From Rhodospirillales bacterium (GTDB taxonomy: Bacteria; Pseudomonadota; Gammaproteobacteria; Steroidobacterales; Rariloculaceae), in assembly GCA_024640665.1 (NCBI GenBank), contig JAHEEO010000027.1, forward strand, positions 1 through 18,398: a DNA stretch of 18,398 bases. Reading direction: 5' to 3'. The translations under genes were made by a program, and so were the position numbers. The notes under the pieces were generated by a model. That model made no database searches. It was given only the letters and a program-made list of their open reading frames with translations, and was not told where the DNA came from. Positions 6,958 to 13,764 of the stretch are shown in pieces; position 1 is the first letter of the stretch; each line of letters begins with the position of its first letter.

Positions 6958-6975
6958 GGCCGTGCTCAGTATAAT
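6951..6975 (+). promoter_or_regulatory. Candidate nnr promoter in the 24-base queG/nnr divergent gap
   Basis: A perfect TTGACA lies at 6951-6956 and a perfect TATAAT at 6970-6975, but they are only 13 bases apart, against the usual 16-18. TTGGTT at 6945-6950 gives a 19-base spacer instead. Starting about seven bases after TATAAT would place the first base at or next to the A of the nnr ATG (6982), meaning a leaderless or nearly leaderless mRNA. Confidence 0.45.
6968..6973 (-). promoter_or_regulatory. Candidate -10 box for queG
   Basis: Read on the minus strand the hexamer is TATACT, five of six matches to the -10 consensus. It overlaps the plus-strand TATAAT. Initiation about seven bases downstream would fall near 6961, leaving only a few bases before the queG ATG at 6957. 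I see no good -35 at the expected distance. Confidence 0.3.
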
Positions 6976-6981
6976 CAGTGC

Positions 6982-8541
6982 ATGCAAACGGATATCGACC
7001 ATTTACCCGCCGCCATCTATACACCCGCTCAGGTGCGTGCAATGGATCGGGCTGCGATTGAGGGGGCCGGTATTCCCGGGTATGAATTGATGACCCGCGC
7101 GGCTGAATCTGCATTGGGCATATTGCAGGCACGCTGGCCGACAGCGCGGCAGCTCGTAGTCTATTGCGGCATTGGCAATAACGCTGGGGATGGCTTGGTA
7201 TTAGCGCGCTTGGCCGAGCAGGCAGGACTGCGCGTGCAAGTGAATTTGCTCAGCAGTGCCGACGGCTTTGCCGGCGACGCTGCGCTGGCGCATCGCGATT
7301 GTGTCGCTGCCGGTGTCGATGTCCGCAGTTTCGCTGCGCCCGGGGCAGAACCCGTCGAGCTGGATCAGGGTGCGGACGCGGACATTGGCGGCAGCTTGGA
7401 GACCACAGTAGATACGGTCGTTGTCGACGCGCTGCTCGGCATTGGCCTCGATCGGCCAGTGAGTGGTTTGTATGCCGCGGCTGTCGAGAGGATCAATGGG
7501 TCAGGTAGCCCGGTATTAGCGCTGGATATCCCGAGCGGGTTGCACGGCTATACGGGTGCCGTCATGGGGTTGGCCGTACGGGCGACAGTCACGGTGACCT
7601 TCGTGGGCTTAAAAACCGGTTTATTTCTGGGGCTTGCGCCCGATTACTGCGGTGATATCGAGTTTTGCAATTTGGCGATTCCGCAGGATGCGGCGACTGA
7701 TTTGCCAGTGCTGCGCCGGCTCACTTTGGCGGACTTGCGGGTTGCGTTGCCACGGCGGCGGCGGTTGGCGCACAAGGGCGATCATGGCCGTTTGCTGCTG
7801 ATCGGCGGCGGATTCGGGATGGGCGGCGCGATCCGGCTGGCAGCTGAAGGCGCGCTGCGGGCCGGGGCCGGTTTGGTATATGTCGCCACGCATCCCAGCA
7901 ATGTGGCTACTGTGCTGGCCGGGCGACCGGAAATCATATGCCGTGGTGTCGAAACGCCCGCCGATATCACTGCGTTCGTTCCCGCCTTCGACGCCGTTGT
8001 GATCGGGCCGGGGCTCGGCCAGGACACGTGGGCCCAAGGGTTGTGGGCGTGGGCTCAGCAAGCGGAGCAGCCCGTTGTGGTGGATGCCGATGGCTTGAAC
8101 CTGCTGGCAACAGTACCCGTGCGGCGCAGCCAGTGGATTCTGACGCCGCATCCGGGTGAGGGCGGTCGATTGCTGGGCTGCGCTTCGGCCGAAATTCAGT
8201 CTGACCGGTTGGCGGCGGTTACTTCACTGGCGCAACGTTATGATGCGACAGTCGTTTTGAAAGGGGCGCGCACACTTGTGATGGAGGCGGGCGGCACCGG
8301 GCCTGCGCAGGTTTGCACCGCCGGTAATCCGGGTATGGCGTCAGCCGGCATGGGCGATGTGCTGGCCGGTGTCATTGGCGCCTTGTGGGTGCAATGCCTC
8401 GATGGTGGACGAGCGGCCCGCGCAGGTGCCTTGCTGCATGCGCTAGCCGGCGACGCAGCTGCGGCTGACGGCGGTGGCGAGCGCGGACTCCTCGCGGCGG
8501 ATTTATTGCTGCAGATTCGACGATGGGCAAATCCGAGCTAG
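6982..8541 (+). CDS. nnr: Bifunctional NAD(P)HX epimerase / ADP-dependent NAD(P)HX dehydratase
   Basis: Repairs hydrated NADH and NADPH. The N-terminal YjeF_N domain epimerises R-NAD(P)HX; the C-terminal ribokinase-like domain dehydrates the S form with ADP. The 519 residues match the two-domain E. coli protein. The epimerase half shows CGIGNNAGDG (62-71), VVDALLGIGL (147-156) and LDIPSG (181-186). The dehydratase half shows KGDHGR (265-270), GPGLG (342-346), DADGLN (368-373), TPHPGE (388-393) and GNPGMASAGMGDVLAG (448-463). The stretch at about 117-143 is longer than in E. coli. No Shine-Dalgarno precedes the ATG at 6982. The 3' end overlaps tsaE by 19 bases, so translation of the two is likely coupled. 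Confidence 0.96.
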   Translation: MQTDIDHLPAAIYTPAQVRAMDRAAIEGAGIPGYELMTRAAESALGILQARWPTARQLVVYCGIGNNAGDGLVLARLAEQAGLRVQVNLLSSADGFAGDAALAHRDCVAAGVDVRSFAAPGAEPVELDQGADADIGGSLETTVDTVVVDALLGIGLDRPVSGLYAAAVERINGSGSPVLALDIPSGLHGYTGAVMGLAVRATVTVTFVGLKTGLFLGLAPDYCGDIEFCNLAIPQDAATDLPVLRRLTLADLRVALPRRRRLAHKGDHGRLLLIGGGFGMGGAIRLAAEGALRAGAGLVYVATHPSNVATVLAGRPEIICRGVETPADITAFVPAFDAVVIGPGLGQDTWAQGLWAWAQQAEQPVVVDADGLNLLATVPVRRSQWILTPHPGEGGRLLGCASAEIQSDRLAAVTSLAQRYDATVVLKGARTLVMEAGGTGPAQVCTAGNPGMASAGMGDVLAGVIGALWVQCLDGGRAARAGALLHALAGDAAAADGGGERGLLAADLLLQIRRWANPS

Positions 8542-9020
8542 CCACTCATGTGGCTTCTGAGGCTGCGTTAGTCGCGTTGGCGGCAGCGGTCGCAGCAGCC
8601 TGGCGTGATGCCGGAATCGCCAATGCTGTGATTGGGCTGCGCGGGGATCTCGGCGCCGGCAAAACCACCTGGGTGCGCGCAATGCTGAACGGGCTAGGAT
8701 TCGATGGGCGTGTGCCATCTCCGACCTACACGCTGATCGAGCCTTACGCGCTGGATGGCCTGACCGTGGTGCATATGGATCTCTATCGCCTGACCAGTGA
8801 CGCTGAGTTCGAGCAGCTGGGCGTGCGCGACTGGCTGGCGCAGCCGGGCCATTGGGTGCTGGCTGAATGGCCTGAGCGGGTGCCGGCATTCGCTGCTGTG
8901 GCCGACTTATCCCTCGATTTCTCCATCGGCAGCGGCGAGCAGCGCCAGTTGGTCTGGCGCGGGCTGACGGATACCGGTCGTGCGTTAGTTACGGTCGTTT
9001 CCAAGATTTACTCTAAATAA
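8523..9020 (+). CDS. tsaE: tRNA threonylcarbamoyladenosine biosynthesis ATPase TsaE
   Basis: P-loop ATPase that works with TsaB and TsaD to form N6-threonylcarbamoyladenosine at position 37 of ANN-decoding tRNAs. The 165 residues compare with 153 in E. coli. Visible motifs are Walker A GDLGAGKTTW (41-50), the switch-like PSPTYTLIEPY (65-75), HMDLYRL (84-90) and the conserved EWPE (115-118). The ATG at 8523 lies inside the nnr 3' end, a 19-base overlap in a different frame. The last 30 residues beyond the ATPase core have no clear match in memory. An AT-rich 81-base gap separates it from amiB. Confidence 0.95.
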   Translation: MGKSELATHVASEAALVALAAAVAAAWRDAGIANAVIGLRGDLGAGKTTWVRAMLNGLGFDGRVPSPTYTLIEPYALDGLTVVHMDLYRLTSDAEFEQLGVRDWLAQPGHWVLAEWPERVPAFAAVADLSLDFSIGSGEQRQLVWRGLTDTGRALVTVVSKIYSK

Positions 9021-9043
9021 GACCTTTCAACCAACTATTTTTA

Positions 9044-9072
9044 TTGTAATTTACGCCTGAACTTGTAAACAT
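9044..9072 (+). promoter_or_regulatory. Weak candidate promoter ahead of amiB
   Basis: The 81-base gap after tsaE is distinctly AT-rich. TTGTAA (9044-9049) and AAACAT (9067-9072), preceded by TGT (9064-9066), stand 17 bases apart as a -35 and extended -10. Matches are modest: four of six and three of six. No terminator-like hairpin is seen in the gap. This could be an internal promoter for the amiB-mutL-miaA part of the cluster. Confidence 0.3.
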
Positions 9073-9101
9073 AAGCGGACCACGAATTACGGAGGTTCGC
9101 G

Positions 9102-10421
9102 GTGTTATTGGGGTATCAAGCGCGGTTTGTCCTGGCGGTTGTCGGTTTGGCAGTCTCCCAGGCATCTATTAGTTCGACGATCGAAGGCGTTCGCACGTGG
9201 TCCGAACAGGGCAAGACGCGCGTCGTACTCGATCTTAGTGGGCCTGCCGATCATCGGTTATTCATGTTGGATGACCCGCAGCGGATCGTTATCGATCTGC
9301 CCAACACTGTGCTTGCGCGCCAGTTCAAGTATGGCGATTCGAGCGGGCTGGTGCAGCGCATCAGGACGGGTGAGCGGCCCGACAATACCTCGCGTATCGT
9401 CCTCGACGTTGCGCAATCCGTAAAATCACAGAGTTTCCTGCTGCCGCCTGGCGCTGATCAGGGGCATCGCCTGGTTGTGGATTTGAGTCCGGCCAGCGGC
9501 CGACGAGCCGAAATTCGTGCCCCAGGTGCCGGTGACCCCCGTGGACGCGACCTTGTCATTGCCATCGACGCCGGGCACGGCGGCAAGGATCCGGGTGCCA
9601 GCGGTAAAAACGGCGTAAGAGAAAAAGAAGTAGTCATGCAGATTGCTCGCCGGCTGGCCGCTGCTTTGGAAGCTCAGCCGGGCTTTCGGCCAATGCTGGT
9701 GCGCAACAGCGATGCCTTTGTCTCTTTGCGTGAGCGAACCCAGCGCGCGCGTGCCGCCGAAGCAGATTTCTTCGTATCTATACATGCCGACGCTTACCGG
9801 GACAGCTCTGCGCGTGGCGCGACGGTTTACGTGTTATCGGAAAAAGGAGCCAGTGACGAAGCGGGCCGCAGGCTGGCGCAACGGGAAAACGACGCTGACC
9901 TGATCGGCGGTGTCTCGCTTGCCGACCAAGCAAGTGACATCGCCACGGTGATCTTGGATATCACACAAAACGCCGCAATCAGCGCAAGCGTTTCAGCCGC
10001 CGAAGCCATCCTGGAAGGAGTTGGATCTGTCACTCGCCTGCGCAAAACTGAAGTTCAGCAGGCCGGTTTTGTTGTGCTGAAAGCGCCCGATATCCCATCG
10101 GTGCTCATAGAAACAGCCTATTTATCAAACCCGCGTGAAGAGGCGGCGCTGCGCTCGTCTGATCATCAAGCGAAGCTGGCGCGCGCAATTAGCGATGGCA
10201 TTGTGGCGTACTTCTTCGAGAATCCGCCGCCGGGTTCTTATCTGGCAATGCATCCGGAGGTGGTCCCCCGAGGCCCGATGCATCACAGCGTGTCGCGCGG
10301 CGAGACATTGTCACAAATTGCCGAACGTTATCGTATCAGCCTGGCGCGCCTGATCAGCTCGAACAAGTTGCGCAACGACCGAATCCGTATCGGCCAAGTT
10401 CTGACGATTCCTCGCGGTTGA
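9102..10421 (+). CDS. amiB: N-acetylmuramoyl-L-alanine amidase with AMIN and LysM domains
   Basis: Periplasmic zinc amidase that removes peptide stems from peptidoglycan to split the septum. The 439-residue protein begins with a signal peptide (hydrophobic residues about 8-19, likely cleavage after SQA at 22). An AMIN domain (about 26-128) follows, for septal targeting. The Amidase_3 domain (about 151-372) has H159 in DAGHGG, E174 in REKEV, H228 in SIHAD and catalytic E337 in IETAYLSN. A C-terminal LysM (about 394-438) binds glycan. The segment GASDEAGRRLAQREN DADLIGGV matches the auto-inhibitory helix region of amidases activated by EnvC or NlpD. The GTG at 9102 has an excellent GGAGG at 9091-9095. 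The gene lies in the usual place ahead of mutL. Confidence 0.94.
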   Translation: MLLGYQARFVLAVVGLAVSQASISSTIEGVRTWSEQGKTRVVLDLSGPADHRLFMLDDPQRIVIDLPNTVLARQFKYGDSSGLVQRIRTGERPDNTSRIVLDVAQSVKSQSFLLPPGADQGHRLVVDLSPASGRRAEIRAPGAGDPRGRDLVIAIDAGHGGKDPGASGKNGVREKEVVMQIARRLAAALEAQPGFRPMLVRNSDAFVSLRERTQRARAAEADFFVSIHADAYRDSSARGATVYVLSEKGASDEAGRRLAQRENDADLIGGVSLADQASDIATVILDITQNAAISASVSAAEAILEGVGSVTRLRKTEVQQAGFVVLKAPDIPSVLIETAYLSNPREEAALRSSDHQAKLARAISDGIVAYFFENPPPGSYLAMHPEVVPRGPMHHSVSRGETLSQIAERYRISLARLISSNKLRNDRIRIGQVLTIPRG

Positions 10422-10522
10422 CGCCCGTTCTGACCAATGGGCAGGCGCACTTGCGGCAGTGTCCACCGCTTGATTGAGCACCTGCGCTTGCCACGGCTGT
10501 CCAAGCCGGAAACAATTGTCGG

Positions 10523-12382
10523 GTGACTATTCAGATACTTCCCGATCAACTCATCGACCAAATTGCCGCTGGAGAGGTGGTTGAGCGACCCGCTTCGGTC
10601 ATCAAGGAGCTGGTAGAAAACTCGATCGATGCAGGTGCACGGCGTATCGAAATCGACGTTGCGTCCGGCGGTACCCGGTTGATGAAGATCACCGACGACG
10701 GTTGCGGCATCAGTTCGGTCGAGCTTGAACTGGCTTTATCAAGGCATGCCACGAGCAAGATAAATTCACTCGATGACCTGGAGTCGTTGCTTAGCCTGGG
10801 ATTTAGAGGCGAGGCTTTACCCAGCATCGCGTCGATTTCGCGCTTAGTTCTGACGAGCCGCTTATCAACGGAATCCGCAGCCGCACAGGTAAGTGTTGAA
10901 GGCGGCCATGTGACACCGCCACGCCCGGCTGCGCACCCCAAAGGCACAACAATCGAAGTGCGCGATTTGTTTTTCAACACGCCGGCCCGGCGCAAATTCT
11001 TACGCACGGAAAAGACAGAATTCAATCACATCGACAACGTCGTAAAGAACCTGGCGCTTGCGCGATTCGATATCGAGTTCGTGTTGCGTCACAACGAACG
11101 ACAGATGTATCAACTGCCGGTCGCTGTGGAGCGCGTCGACCAGGAACGTCGAATCGCCAAGTTGTGCGGTGATGAGTTTATTCGTTCGGCTCGGTACTTC
11201 GAACGCGAAATAGAAGGCATCGCAATACGCGGCTGGCTCGCCGCACCTACGTTCTCGCGCGGCCAGGCGGACATGCAATTTACGTTTGTTAATGGTCGTT
11301 TCGTCCGGGACAAACTACTGCGTCACGCAGCGCGCTTGGGTTACGCCGATGTGCTTTATCAGTCCCGTTATCCTGCGTTCATCGTGTTCCTCGATATCGA
11401 TCCACGCCGTGTTGACGTCAATGCACATCCGGCCAAGTTTGAAATTCGGTTTCGCGATAGCCGTCTGGTGCACGATTTCGTGTTTCGAACCGTGCAGTCG
11501 GCGCTCGCAAGCGGCGTTGAAAATGATCAACAAAGTGCACCCGGTGGCCGGATCGCATCACCAGCGGAAACAGTTCAGGAACCGGCGGGCGCAATTCAGT
11601 CGGGGCTGCGTTTCTCAACACCCAGTGTGCGCGAACATGCGGCGCAATATGCAAAGTTACATCAGTCACTGGCGCGTTCTCGAGGACGGCCGGCGATTGA
11701 TGACACCGCAGAGGCAACTGGGCCAGATTCGGATAAAGGGTTGCCCGATCAGAATTCGCAGGCACGCTCGCTAAGTGAATTGGCCACGGATTCGGACATT
11801 CCACCGCTTGGATTTGCATTGGCGCAACTCGCCGGCGTGTTTGTGCTGGCTGAGAATGCGCAGGGACTAATCGTCGTCGACATGCATGCGGCACACGAAC
11901 GAATCAGTTATGAGCGCATGAAAGCACAGTTTGCAACGAGCGCCGTTGCCAGCCAGCCATTACTTGTCCCGATACAGGTAAATTTGCTGCGCGATGAAGC
12001 CGACTTGGTGGAGGACTGTGAACAGGATTTGCGCAGACTCGGGTTTGCAGTCACAAGGCGCGGACCGGAGGTCATACAAATCGAAAGTGTCCCGGTCTTA
12101 CTTGCCAACAGCGACGTCAGTGCGCTCATTACCGATGTGGTCAGCGGCTTGAAAGAGCATAGATCGGTGAGTGGAGTCGAACTAGCGCTAAACGAAGTGC
12201 TTGCGACTATGGCTTGCCATGGCGCCGTGCGGGCGAATCGCCGGCTGTCTATCGCCGAGATGAATGCACTGTTGCGAGAGATGGAACGCACGGAAAGAAT
12301 CGATCAATGCAATCATGGCCGGCCTACGTGGACGCGAATTACGCTGCCCGAATTAGATAAGTTATTTTTGCGCGGACGTTGA
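10523..12382 (+). CDS. mutL: DNA mismatch repair protein MutL, endonuclease type
   Basis: Couples mismatch recognition by MutS to strand removal. The 619-residue protein has the GHKL ATPase motifs ENSIDAGA (32-39), DDGCGIS (58-64), RHATSKI (74-80), FRGEALPSI (94-102) and GTTIEV with FFNTPARRKF. A low-complexity linker (about 335-425) leads to the C-terminal dimerisation domain. That domain holds DMHAAHERISYE (453-464), matching the DQHA(X)2E(X)4E metal-binding endonuclease motif with Gln replaced by Met. ACHGAVRANR (from 564) and CNHGRP (596-601) complete the site. E. coli MutL lacks these. GTG at 10523 gives the exact family N-terminus; only a weak GGAA lies upstream. The 101-base gap after amiB shows no clear promoter or terminator. 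Confidence 0.96.
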   Translation: MTIQILPDQLIDQIAAGEVVERPASVIKELVENSIDAGARRIEIDVASGGTRLMKITDDGCGISSVELELALSRHATSKINSLDDLESLLSLGFRGEALPSIASISRLVLTSRLSTESAAAQVSVEGGHVTPPRPAAHPKGTTIEVRDLFFNTPARRKFLRTEKTEFNHIDNVVKNLALARFDIEFVLRHNERQMYQLPVAVERVDQERRIAKLCGDEFIRSARYFEREIEGIAIRGWLAAPTFSRGQADMQFTFVNGRFVRDKLLRHAARLGYADVLYQSRYPAFIVFLDIDPRRVDVNAHPAKFEIRFRDSRLVHDFVFRTVQSALASGVENDQQSAPGGRIASPAETVQEPAGAIQSGLRFSTPSVREHAAQYAKLHQSLARSRGRPAIDDTAEATGPDSDKGLPDQNSQARSLSELATDSDIPPLGFALAQLAGVFVLAENAQGLIVVDMHAAHERISYERMKAQFATSAVASQPLLVPIQVNLLRDEADLVEDCEQDLRRLGFAVTRRGPEVIQIESVPVLLANSDVSALITDVVSGLKEHRSVSGVELALNEVLATMACHGAVRANRRLSIAEMNALLREMERTERIDQCNHGRPTWTRITLPELDKLFLRGR

Positions 12383-12395
12383 TCGGCAGTCGCTA

Positions 12396-13340
12396 GTGGA
12401 TAACGAGCAACTGCGGTGTATTTGTTTGACCGCTCCGACTGCGAGCGGCAAGACAGAATTGTCCTTGTGGTTAGCAAAACAGTTGCCGATAGAAGTTGTG
12501 AGCATGGATTCCGCGATGATTTATCGGGGCATGAACGTTGGCACAGCGAAGCCAACTGACGCCGAACGCTCTGCCGTTCGGCATCATTTGATCGATATTC
12601 GTGATCCGGCTGAACGTTACTCGGCGGGACTCTTCGTAACAGATGCCATTGCCGCTATCCGCGACATTCAAGCAGCCGGAAAGCTTCCGTTGATCGTCGG
12701 CGGTACGATGATGTATTTGCGTGCATTGCGCCGGGGCCTGGCGGAGCTTCCCAAGGCCAATGTGTCGATTCGTGCTGACTTAGATCAGCAGGCTGCCGCG
12801 CGCGGCTGGCCGGCGTTGCATGCTGAGCTTGCAAGCGTTGATCCTCGCAGCGGTGCGAATATCGCCGCAAACGACAAACAACGAATTCAAAGAGCGCTTG
12901 AGGTCTTCAGATCGTCGGGCCGAACAATGTCGCAGCACTGGGACGCTGCAGCCACGCAGCACCCTATCGAGACATACACTATCGCATTGGTTCCCGAGGA
13001 CCGTGCTGCATTGCGCGAGCGGATTGCCGAGCGATTCGATGCCATGTTAGCGGCCGGCATGTTGGATGAAGTGAGCGCACTGTATTCCCGCGGAGATTTA
13101 TCACCGGAGCTGCCTTCGATTCGATGTGTGGGCTATCGCCAGTTATGGCCGTATATTGCCGGCGAGCGCACACTCGATGCGGCGCGCGAGCAAGCCATAA
13201 CTGCGACGCGGCAACTCGCAAAGCGGCAGCTGACCTGGTTACGCTCGGACCCGCCGGAGCACCTGATCGAGCTGGGTCTGGCGGCACCGCGGGGGCAGTT
13301 TCTTGACGTCGTCTCGCAGGTGCTGAAGAGCTGGTCTTGA
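12396..13340 (+). CDS. miaA: tRNA dimethylallyltransferase
   Basis: Transfers a dimethylallyl group to N6 of A37 in tRNAs reading UNN codons, the first step to ms2i6A. The 314-residue protein has a P-loop APTASGKT (13-20), MDSAMIYRGMNVGTAKP (37-53), the substrate block HHLID, VGGTMMYLRAL, RIQRALEV, and the C-terminal QLAKRQLTWLR. The first P-loop residue is Ala where GPTASGKT is usual, a small deviation unlikely to abolish ATP or DMAPP binding. The GTG at 12396 lies 13 bases after the mutL stop without a clear Shine-Dalgarno, suggesting translational coupling. The 146 bases before hfq hold promoter-like sequence. Confidence 0.96.
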   Translation: MDNEQLRCICLTAPTASGKTELSLWLAKQLPIEVVSMDSAMIYRGMNVGTAKPTDAERSAVRHHLIDIRDPAERYSAGLFVTDAIAAIRDIQAAGKLPLIVGGTMMYLRALRRGLAELPKANVSIRADLDQQAAARGWPALHAELASVDPRSGANIAANDKQRIQRALEVFRSSGRTMSQHWDAAATQHPIETYTIALVPEDRAALRERIAERFDAMLAAGMLDEVSALYSRGDLSPELPSIRCVGYRQLWPYIAGERTLDAAREQAITATRQLAKRQLTWLRSDPPEHLIELGLAAPRGQFLDVVSQVLKSWS

Positions 13341-13362
13341 TTTCGGATACATGTGCTACCAT
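13337..13362 (+). promoter_or_regulatory. Candidate hfq promoter (extended -10)
   Basis: TGC-TACCAT (13354-13362) forms an extended -10 closely resembling TGC-TATCAT ahead of pcnB. TTGATT (13337-13342), overlapping the miaA stop, could be a -35 with a short 14-base spacer. Initiation near 13369 would give hfq a leader of about 118 bases. Known hfq genes often have a promoter within or just after miaA, which fits. Confidence 0.4.
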
Positions 13363-13363
13363 C

Positions 13364-13377
13364 TCCCACTTGTGGGA
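13364..13377 (+). repeat. Perfect 6-bp inverted repeat at the predicted hfq transcription start
   Basis: TCCCAC (13364-13369) and GTGGGA (13372-13377) are exact inverted repeats separated by TT. In RNA the innermost pair would open to give a four-base loop. No T-tract follows, so it is not a standard terminator of miaA. Lying right after the candidate -10, it could be a protein-binding dyad. Confidence 0.35.
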
Positions 13378-13460
13378 TCAATATTTGATTGAAATTCGGA
13401 ACGTATCGGAGCGAGATGACTCGGTGCACGACAGGTCGCTGGGTGTACAAAGATCTCGAT

Positions 13461-13480
13461 AAAGTAAAAAAATAAAGGAG
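13461..13480 (+). promoter_or_regulatory. A-rich translation initiation region of hfq
   Basis: The twenty bases before the start region are almost all purine and end in AAAGGAG (13474-13480), a strong Shine-Dalgarno six bases before the ATG at 13487. Runs of AAA and AAG-type triplets resemble the A-R-N repeats bound by the Hfq distal face. Hfq is known to repress its own mRNA in E. coli, so this could be an autoregulatory site. That is inference. Confidence 0.4.
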
Positions 13481-13486
13481 ATTTAA

Positions 13487-13732
13487 ATGGCCAAGGGTCA
13501 GTCGTTGCAGGATCCGTTCCTCAACGCTTTGCGCAAAGAAAAAGTGCCTGTTTCCATTTATCTTGTAAACGGTATCAAGCTGCAGGGGCAGATCGACTCG
13601 TTCGATCAATTTGTAGTGTTGTTGAGAAACAGCATTAACCAAATGGTATACAAGCATGCAATTTCTACAGTTGTGCCTGCCCGAAATGTACGTTTGACCG
13701 GTGAGGACGAGGACGAAGAGTCTGACGACTAA
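13487..13732 (+). CDS. hfq: RNA-binding protein Hfq
   Basis: Hexameric Sm-like chaperone that pairs small RNAs with mRNAs. The 81-residue protein is almost identical to E. coli Hfq through the Sm core: MAKGQSLQDPFLNALR, then Sm1 with SFDQFV and Sm2 with MVYKHAISTVVP. Proximal-face residues Q8, F42, Y55, K56 and H57 are present. The rim patch is R16-K17-E18-K19 where E. coli has RRER. After VVPARNV the C-terminal tail is only about fifteen residues and ends in a dense acidic cluster (EDEDEESDD), unlike the long tail of E. coli Hfq (102 residues). AAAGGAG precedes the ATG. Placed between miaA and hflX as in most gammaproteobacteria. Confidence 0.98.
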   Translation: MAKGQSLQDPFLNALRKEKVPVSIYLVNGIKLQGQIDSFDQFVVLLRNSINQMVYKHAISTVVPARNVRLTGEDEDEESDD

Positions 13733-13764
13733 ATTAAACACCGCGGCATCACAAGGAGGTGTCT

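Noticed and set aside
6958..7002. Extended queG start at GTG 7002
   Set aside because: It would overlap the nnr start, adds an unconserved hydrophobic segment, and the internal ATG at 6957 gives the family-like N-terminus.
7621..8151. 176-residue minus-strand open frame inside nnr
   Set aside because: It is antisense to the conserved dehydratase domain and shows no domain; long open frames on both strands are expected in GC-rich coding DNA.
10422..10522. Possible promoter, terminator or small gene in the amiB-mutL gap
   Set aside because: Short GC-rich repeats are present, but no stem with a T-tract, no paired -35/-10 and no small frame with a ribosome-binding site could be supported.
11286..11774. 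162-residue plus-strand open frame inside mutL
   Set aside because: It overlaps mutL in another frame, is rich in Arg, Ser and Ile typical of out-of-frame reading, and has no recognisable motif.
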